From Maylandia zebra (taxonomy: Eukaryota > Chordata > Actinopteri > Cichliformes > Cichlidae): a stretch of DNA of 64,000 nt. Numbering within the stretch: position 1 is the first letter of the stretch; every line of letters starts with the position of its first letter. This document shows, one piece after another, positions 57,489 through 64,000 of the stretch. The stretch lies in NCBI RefSeq assembly GCF_041146795.1, contig NC_135172.1, positions 12,080,137 to 12,144,136 of the forward strand. The letters are read 5' to 3'. The position numbers and the translations under genes are program-made. Under the pieces are notes generated by a model. That model worked only from the letters and a program-made list of their open reading frames with translations, was not told the origin of the DNA and searched no databases.

Positions 57489-59473
57489 TAGGGCTGGGCA
57501 AAACGATTATTTTCCTAATCGATGAATCTAGCGATTAATTCTTCGATGCATCGATTAATCTAACGATTCGTTTTTCAATCCGATTCGATTTCGATTCGAT
57601 TAACGATTTTTTCCCCCCATTATTTGACTTGTATAGCAATTTCACATTTACTAATTTATGTATATAAATGAAAAACACAAATTTATTCATTTGAAGACCT
57701 TTTAATAAAAAAAATTGCAATCAATACAATAGAGATAGCATTTAACAAGAATTGAAATGTGCAAACATATATAAAATTAAGGAAAAGTTAACAAAACATT
57801 TCAAATAAATAGCAACAATGGTGTCTTTAAACAAACAAAATGTAACATTCACTTTGCTTTCTGCCAAAAAGTGCTCTTCATTCACAAAACAAAATCCACA
57901 ATAACATTGTACTACAATCTTCTGTTTTTAACAAAAAATTTAATGTTTTGCAAAACAAATATAACAAAGGAAATCATAGCAAAAAATTAATAATATACAA
58001 ACAGCAGCAATGGCGTCTTTGAACAAATAATGAAATGACAAGTTACCCCTAAGTAGGACTCTGTGACCAGACTTGTCCAAGCATCAGTGGTAAGGGAGAT
58101 TTTGGATGTGGCCTTTTTTAGTTCTTTCCTTAGTTTCTCCACTGAAGTTTCATACTTTCTCTCCATCATGCTTGTAAAATGACGCTTAGACGGCAGAGTG
58201 TAACCTGGTTGGAAAGTGGTCAGCATTTCTTTGAATCCCTCACCCACAGCAAGTGGTCTCTTGTCTTTTAAAATCATAGATAAGTCGCTCTCAGTAAGTA
58301 CAGCCACCTCCTGCGGGGTGCATGGCGTACTTCTTCTCTGAAAGTAGTCCTCCAGACTTTTCTGTTTATTCCTGAAATCATAAATCACACACAGCACACA
58401 GATGAATTCGAATAATTACAAAATAATTATATGGAAAGCATAATATCAAAATAATTTGATAAGGATCTGGTTGAGATAGATAGATATACACACACACATA
58501 CTGTTATGCCATGTGCTTTCATAGCATAACAGTAAGAGGTTAATAATAATCCCCAATGTTGAACATATGATATGCAGTAATCATGATGGCTGGAAAAGAT
58601 AACGTTTAAATAGCCATAGCTGATGGCACCTTTACTGGTGCACTGCTTTCTAGTCATTAGATGGCATAACTTTGACCTATAAGATCAAGCTGGAGAAGCA
58701 TTATGTATTAAAACAGCATTCAAATAGGATTAAACACATTAAATTTGACAAATCAAGAGTTCATTGTCATTTTGCTTTTGCAAGCACTTTAACAATGTTG
58801 TAATAGTGTCCACGACGGCTACGTTTAGCAGGTGGTGCATTATCCTTGTTAACATTTCTCCTGCGGCCAATTCGCTGTCTCACATTTTTTGTCTTTCGCC
58901 GATTCTGATAATCAGCCTGCGTGCATTCCGACTCATTTTGCCAGCATGGGCCACAAACAAAACAACAACAACAACTAAACAGCAGCTGCTATATGTTACT
59001 GCTAAGCAGCTTAAATGAGTTTTGCATTTACGGAGGTTGGGTGTTTATCTCTGTGTCTATGAGTGAGTGTACGTCTACGTGGGGGGGGTCTGGATGAATT
59101 AACGGGTAAAAACTAGCGTTAGTAAAAAAGTTGAAAACTTACAGTGGTTTGTCCTTTGCAGAAGCTGCTCCTGGATGCAGTCGTTTGAGGTGCTGGTGCA
59201 TAGCCGTTGTGCTTTTATGATAGGCCATTTCCACCTCACAAAGCCGGCAAACGACTGAATCACTTCCTTTTCTGTTAAAATATCCCATACTGTAGAACTG
59301 CGTGTTCGGGTGGAGTGATTTAAGTTGACTGCAACTGCCTCATTCATGATTCCGCTACTCGCTGCCGCCATGTCTTTTTTTGAAAGTGACGACGCATCGA
59401 CGCAGATTTTTTTACGTCGACGTATTTTTTGCGTCCACGTAATCGATTACGTCGACGCGTTGTCCCAGCCCTA
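57489..59473 (-). mobile_element. hAT transposon, internally deleted, with 8-bp target duplication
   Basis: The terminal repeats start TAGGGCTGGG at both ends. The octamer GTCTCGTC is duplicated at 57481-57488 and 59474-59481. The minus strand codes for a BED zinc-finger exon (start [15 protein letters not shown] at 59371, donor at 59142) and a transposase exon from 58371 (DYFQRRSTPCTP, EGFKEMLTTFQPGYTLPSKR, SLTTDAWTS). In the first exon a one-base loss near 59285 puts the finger itself ([21 protein letters not shown]) in another frame. The catalytic and dimerisation regions after CHFII (about 58020) are missing. Size 1985 bp. It is non-autonomous. Confidence 0.85.
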
Positions 59474-59481
59474 GTCTCGTC

Positions 59482-59900
59482 TCTGCAAAGCATATTGTTC
59501 CAGAGGTCTTGTGGTTTGTTTAGATGCAGCTGTGAAAGCCTGAGCCATGCTGCAGACTTTGTTTTAGAGAGAAGAACTTTAACATGGTAATTGAGGCCTG
59601 TAGAGTCTGGGATGTAGCTTTTAGGGTTTTTCGCAGTTTCATTGAGCGTTGCACAATCTGACCTTGAGGTGAATTAGCTTGGACTGCCACTCTTGGCAAG
59701 ACGGTTGAATGGTCTTAACAGATCCCTGAATGCTCCAGAAAAAAAAGAAACAAGGCTTAGTACGCATCACTGAAACAAAGATCTGATCGACAAGCTGGTA
59801 CTCTACACATGCAGTTACCAGCATAAGGTATCAGTGTACAGGAAATGATGGAATGGGCACTGCATTGTGCTTAAGGTCAACTATCTGGCATCATTCAAAT
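59482..59900 (-). mobile_element. Tc1-like transposon, other part, decayed
   Basis: The sequence next to the hAT element reads PQDLWNNMLCRDET on the minus strand, corresponding to the first catalytic Asp region (WNNVLWTDET) of Tc1 transposases. It continues the element seen at 57040-57480. Confidence 0.55.
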
Positions 59901-60440
59901 AAAACTGGGAGCAATGAGACCCAACAGAGTGTCAATCACAGAAGGCAAGCACAAGCTAGACTGAACAGCATCTGTCAAGATTGACTTGTGGGTCTGCTTT
60001 AGCAACAATCTCTCATATATTATTCCATTAACTAAGACGGTAGTCAATTAATGTTTCTTAGCACAATGCGTTAAAACGGATAGCTAGCTGGCTCTGACCA
60101 GAGACAAGAAATTCATCCCAATAACAAAAAGAGGAAGAGGTTGTGGTTTTGTTAGGCCTGTGCCAGTTTCATGACTTAAAGCAACAGCTTCCTCAAAGCA
60201 TACTGTCAATGGGAGGTTACCAGGCAACCAGCTGTCCACTTCACTTACATACCTACCAATTAAGGATGTTAAGAAACGCTGAAGAAGATGGCTATTAATG
60301 ATTTAGCAGAACTGAAGAAACCTATAACTAGCAGTTACAATAATCAGTCCATCATTTCTCACTCCAGTTTCTCAAATGTGAAAACAAGTTGTCTTGTTCT
60401 TTATATTTTTTGATTGAAAATGGCTTTGTCAGGCAAAATG
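59901..60440. other. Gene-free stretch
   Basis: This may be more of the decayed Tc1 element on the left; otherwise nothing is recognised. Confidence 0.35.
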
Positions 60441-60445
60441 ACCAG

Positions 60446-60490
60446 ACATCGTGCAAATGTAAATGAGTTGCATTTACATTTGCACGATGT
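60446..60490. repeat. 20-bp perfect hairpin with 5-base loop
   Basis: The arms 60446-60465 and 60471-60490 are exact complements (ACATCGTGCAAATGTAAATG); the loop is AGTTG. Confidence 0.9.
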
Positions 60491-60535
60491 AGATGCAACT
60501 CAGTGACAAGTAGTGAGCAAGTAGGTGATTTGAAA

Positions 60536-60723
60536 CAGTAATCCATGCTTTTATTTCATCTCGTTTGGATTACTGTAATGCTCTGTATTTTGGAGTTAGT
60601 CAGTGTCTTCTCTCTCGTCTGCAGCTGGTCCAAAATGTTGCTGCACGACTTTTAACCAGAACTCATAAAAGAGAGCACATAACTCCCATCCTCGCCTAAC
60701 TCCATTGGCTGCGTGTATAATTT
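60536..60723 (+). mobile_element. L2/CR1-type LINE fragment
   Basis: The plus strand reads FISSRLDYCNALYFGVSQCL, QLVQNVAARLLTRTHKREH and ITPILA before LHWLRV. This is the segment just upstream of the one kept at 3535. It is cut at 60723 by the Tc1/mariner element. Confidence 0.75.
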
Positions 60724-60726
60724 ACA

Positions 60727-61680
60727 GAGTGGGTCATTTATATGGATACACCGTAATAACATGGGAATGGTTGGTGATATTAAAGTCCTGTTTGTGGCAC
60801 ATTAGTATATGTGAGGGGGCAAACTCCTCAAGATGGGTGGTGACCATGGTGGCCATTTAGAAGTCGGCCATCTTGGATACAACTTTTGTTTTTTCAATAG
60901 GAAGAGGGCCATGTGACACATCAAACTTATTGGTAATGTCAAAGAAAAACAATGGTGTGCTTGGTTTCAACGTAAATGTATTCTTTCATGAGTTATCTAT
61001 AAGTGTCTCATTGTTCACAGCCATTGACAGGTCGAAGAGGTCAACACGTGAGGAGCGGTTCGAAATTGTGTTGATATCTGGTGAACGCAGTAATCGGGTC
61101 ATTGCAGCAGATTTCAATGCAAGACACCCTACGAGACCACCCATCTCCCATGCTACAGTTAGCAAACTGTTTGCTAAGTTTTGTGAAACTGGTTCAGTGT
61201 TGGATTTGCCAAAATGTGGACACAAAAAAACTGTCACTAATGAGGAAACATCAGTGGCTGTCCTAGCTTCATTCAGCAAGAGCCCACAGCGTAGCACTTA
61301 CCGCATGTCACTGGAGAGTGGCATTAGTCGAACATCCCTTCGGCGGATATTAGCTACTCACAAATGGCACCCTTACAAACTCCAGCTACTGCAGCATCTC
61401 AACGAGGATGACCCAGATCGGCGCACAAAATTTGCAGAATGGGCAAAACAAAAATTGAAACAGGACCCTCAGTTCACGCAGAAGATTTTGTTCAGTGATG
61501 AGGCAAACTTTTATGTGAATGGTGAAGTTAACCAACCAAACCACCGCTATTGGTCTGACACTGACCCACATTGGATGGATCCCTCCAAGACTGTTGGAAC
61601 AACAAAAGTGATGGTTTGGTGTGGTATATGGGGTACAACGATAGTGGGTCCATTCTTCATCAATGGAAATGTAACCCAGT
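60727..61680 (+). mobile_element. Tc1/mariner-superfamily transposase copy 2, truncated
   Basis: This copy keeps the left end (GGGTCATTTATATGGATACA) and a 5' leader that copy 1 lacks. The frame is open from 60873 to 61682 and includes RSTREERFEIVLISGERSNR, HPTRPPISHATVS, the same RTSLRRIL and FSDEANFYVNG. It stops after PFFINGN, before the second and third catalytic aspartates, where unrelated sequence begins. It is nearly identical to 17585-18220 over the shared part. The open frame upstream of the KRSTREERFEI region is probably leader rather than protein. Confidence 0.82.
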
Positions 61681-61682
61681 GA

Positions 61683-62320
61683 GTTTACACGGCTCAGTAA
61701 TGCACAACAACATGTATTGTTAATTGGGATTTATCATTACTCTATTAATCACTGAGTTGAGCTAAAGTAAATCAATAGTAAAAGATAAATACTATAAATA
61801 TAAGAATAAAACCCAAAGAGTATATTTACAGTAACACCCCTACTGGTTAGGAAGGAACAAGCCCCGCCTTCCCCTGCTCTGTACTGTCACCTGCTCAGAC
61901 ACAGAGAGAGACGGAGGCGCAAGAGACCATCGCTGATTTTCACCGCCAAGCTTTTCGCTGGAACATAACTATTAACTTGATAAATTGAGCAAATATCCAT
62001 ACCGGAGATCTGCATGGACCTTGGAGAAACGGACCTGATTTATTGTGAACATTTCGGACCTTGAAACCATCGCAGTGAGTCAGAAGCTGTTAAGCTAACC
62101 TTGAAGCTAAAAAGCTAACAAGAGGTTAACAGGGAATATAATGGCCCAATTTCAATGTTGTATATTTGCGCGGGAGCGGATGAAGTGGACAAGATCCTCT
62201 CTGAGAGTTGAACATTAGAAGTGTGCTGGTGAGTTAAACTGGGACTGGGCGAATCAGGCTAATTGAAAAGCTAACTAGCCTAATGCTCATAGCTGCAGCT
62301 GTAGCTGACCAGGTTTTCAC
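61683..62320. other. Gene-free stretch
   Basis: Contains GC-richer sequence near 61860-61980 (GAGAGACGGAGGCGCAAGAG) but no clear exon. Confidence 0.35.
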
Positions 62321-64000
62321 TTTTTTTTTTTTTTTTTTTTTTAAACATTAAACTTTATTAAGAAACAGTATACAGAACATGTATACAATCAGAACAAAAT
62401 TAACATATGCCAGGGGGTGTAATACAAAGAATTACAAACATTCAAATAATTTGTAATTACTACAAATAGTAATAGTTTTCATAGCCTTTTTGTTAAGTGA
62501 TCCACTAATCAATTTTATGTAACATAAAACATCATTATAGTAATGTTTAAAATTAGGTTTTTTGTTACTGTATTTGCATTTGTGAAAATAAAATTTAGCT
62601 AAGATAACTAATAAGTTTATTATAAAGTAAACATCTTCTTTTTTTTGCCTTCGAAAGAAACAAAATACAACATTTTCCCATTTCACAGTAAAGTCATTAT
62701 AGAGATGTCCAGCAATGAATCTACTGAAGTCTTTCCAAAATGTTCTAGCGAATGAACAGATCCAGAAGAGGTGTTGCACAGTCTCAGGATGGCTTCCACA
62801 AAATCCACAGTTCACATTTATGTCCCTTTTGAACTTTGTCATGTAATGATTAGCAGGATAAAATTTATGCAATATTTTAAATGAGACTTCCTTCACTTTA
62901 TTCGTTACCAGATACTTGTTAGGAATTGACCATACTCTTTTCCAGTTAATGTCACTGACAAAGGAATTCCAATAAGAGACCACATGTGGGATAGTTAGAG
63001 ATTCTGTCTGGAACAAAGCACGAATATTCTTATTACTTTTACTGTGGTTTGTTAGACAGATTCTTCCTATGTGTGAATCTAAAGGGTTGGGGAGAGAAAC
63101 AGATGATATGCAAGGTTGAATACCTTTAAAAAGCATTATAATACCCGTAGGTATTGCATCAAATAATATGGCATATTCTTTGGGTGTGGCTGGAAATTTA
63201 TAGGTGTTTAAGAATTCTGAGTAGGACATGAGCTGCCCATTAGGATTAAACAGCTGATTCACTAAAACAATCCGTTTCTCAACCCACCTAGAAAAAAATA
63301 ATGATTTATTTTTATACACTATGTTCCTATTATTCCAAATTGAATACGTATGGGGTGTAAAGTTGTGTTTATATATAAGGGACCAAGCTAATAGAACTTG
63401 TTTATGAAACATCGAGAGCTTTTCTGGAAGCTTATCTATATTATAATCACAACCTAAGATAAAACTTAGACCACCAAACTTAGAGAAAATGTAGTGAGGA
63501 ATAAAATTCCAAATGGATACCGGATTTTTAAGAAAATGTTTAGCCCAATTAATCTTAAATGTATTGTTTAGAGTAGTAAAATCCAAAACATTGAGACCAC
63601 CGTGTTCATAGTCATTCATCAATACACTTTTTCTGATGTAATGTGTCCGGTTTTTCCAAAGGAAGTTTAAGAGCATTCGGTCGATATCCTTACAAGTTTT
63701 GCCGTCCACATGCAGAGAAATTGCTGCATAAGTCAGTCGAGACAGACCTTCTGCTTTTGAGAGCAATACCCTTCCTCTTAAACTTAAATCTCTCTGCAAC
63801 CATTGATTTAAATTGGTTTGAGATTTTTTAATAATTGGGGGAAAATTTAGTAAAATTCTGTCTTTTGTATCTTTGCAGATAATCAGACCTAAATATGTTG
63901 CTTCATTTTTAACTGTTATATTACAAATACTCTGAACATTACACTCTTTGACAGGTAATAACTGACATTTATTTAAGTTTAGGACCAATCCAGACCCTTT
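62321..64000 (-). mobile_element. L1/Tx1-type LINE with long intact ORF, running off the right edge
   Basis: The T-run at 62321-62342 is the poly-A tail of an antisense insertion. The ORF is open from 62432 to the right edge (over 518 codons). It shows YLGLIICKDTKDR, SLRGRVLLSKAEGLSRLTYA, FLWKNRTHYIRKSV and the zinc-binding CGFCGSHPETVQHLFWIC near the C-terminus, the arrangement of L1/Tx1 ORF2 C-terminal halves. The reverse-transcriptase core and endonuclease would lie beyond the window. No stop or frame change is seen, so this is the youngest-looking LINE here. It is the parent type of the copies at 9193 and 46585. Confidence 0.88.

Noticed and set aside
1-64000. Bacterial-type operons, ribosome-binding sites, CRISPR arrays or attachment sites
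   Set aside because: Introns, LINEs, SINE-like and Tc1/hAT elements show animal nuclear DNA, and no such features were seen.

Overview
The window is animal nuclear DNA from a ray-finned fish. Genes are split by GT...AG introns, most of the sequence is transposable elements, and several repeat families are ones I recognise from percomorph genomes: an L2-type LINE with a short tandem tail, L1/Tx1-type LINEs, Tc1/mariner and hAT elements, and a decayed tRNA-SINE resembling the African cichlid AFC family. A cichlid or close relative is my best guess, at moderate confidence. Gene names rest on remembered protein families, not on a search.

Layout. 1-2.2 kb: a Tc1 remnant, one HECT-type exon and the last four exons of an LRRC31-like gene (+). 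4.8-12 kb: seven exons... more exactly six exons from the C-terminal part of a KIF1B-like kinesin (+), cut off before the PH domain, then LINEs, then the last six exons of a clade-B serpin without its first exons. 13-22 kb: mostly non-coding, with a proline-rich ORF, a Tc1/mariner-superfamily element, a split L2 LINE and unassigned exon-like pieces. 22.5-26.7 kb: a complete four-exon C2H2 zinc-finger gene (-), the best intact gene here. 27-32 kb: a 58-bp perfect palindrome, a broken 42-residue-repeat coiled-coil ORF, and a Ty3/gypsy pol fossil. 32.3-34.4 kb: a THAP-bearing DNA transposon with an exact 8-bp target duplication. 34.6-42 kb: a truncated RNF145-like copy and filamin exons lying in opposite orientations. 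44.3-45.1 kb: a compact small gene behind a symmetrical promoter-like region. 46.6-56.3 kb: an L1/Tx1 LINE split by a very young 8.7-kb LTR retroelement. 57-62 kb: a Tc1 element split by a hAT element, and a second Tc1/mariner copy. 62.3 kb to the edge: an L1/Tx1 LINE with a long open ORF.

The genes do not form a pathway. The striking theme is partial host genes with good splice sites but missing ends, set among nested transposons. This suggests duplicated, rearranged sequence (an unstable pericentromeric, sex-linked or B-chromosome-like region) or an assembly mosaic. The two observations I rate highest are the apparent filamin inversion, bounded by a 64-bp inverted repeat, and the young LTR element that lacks any recognisable polymerase.
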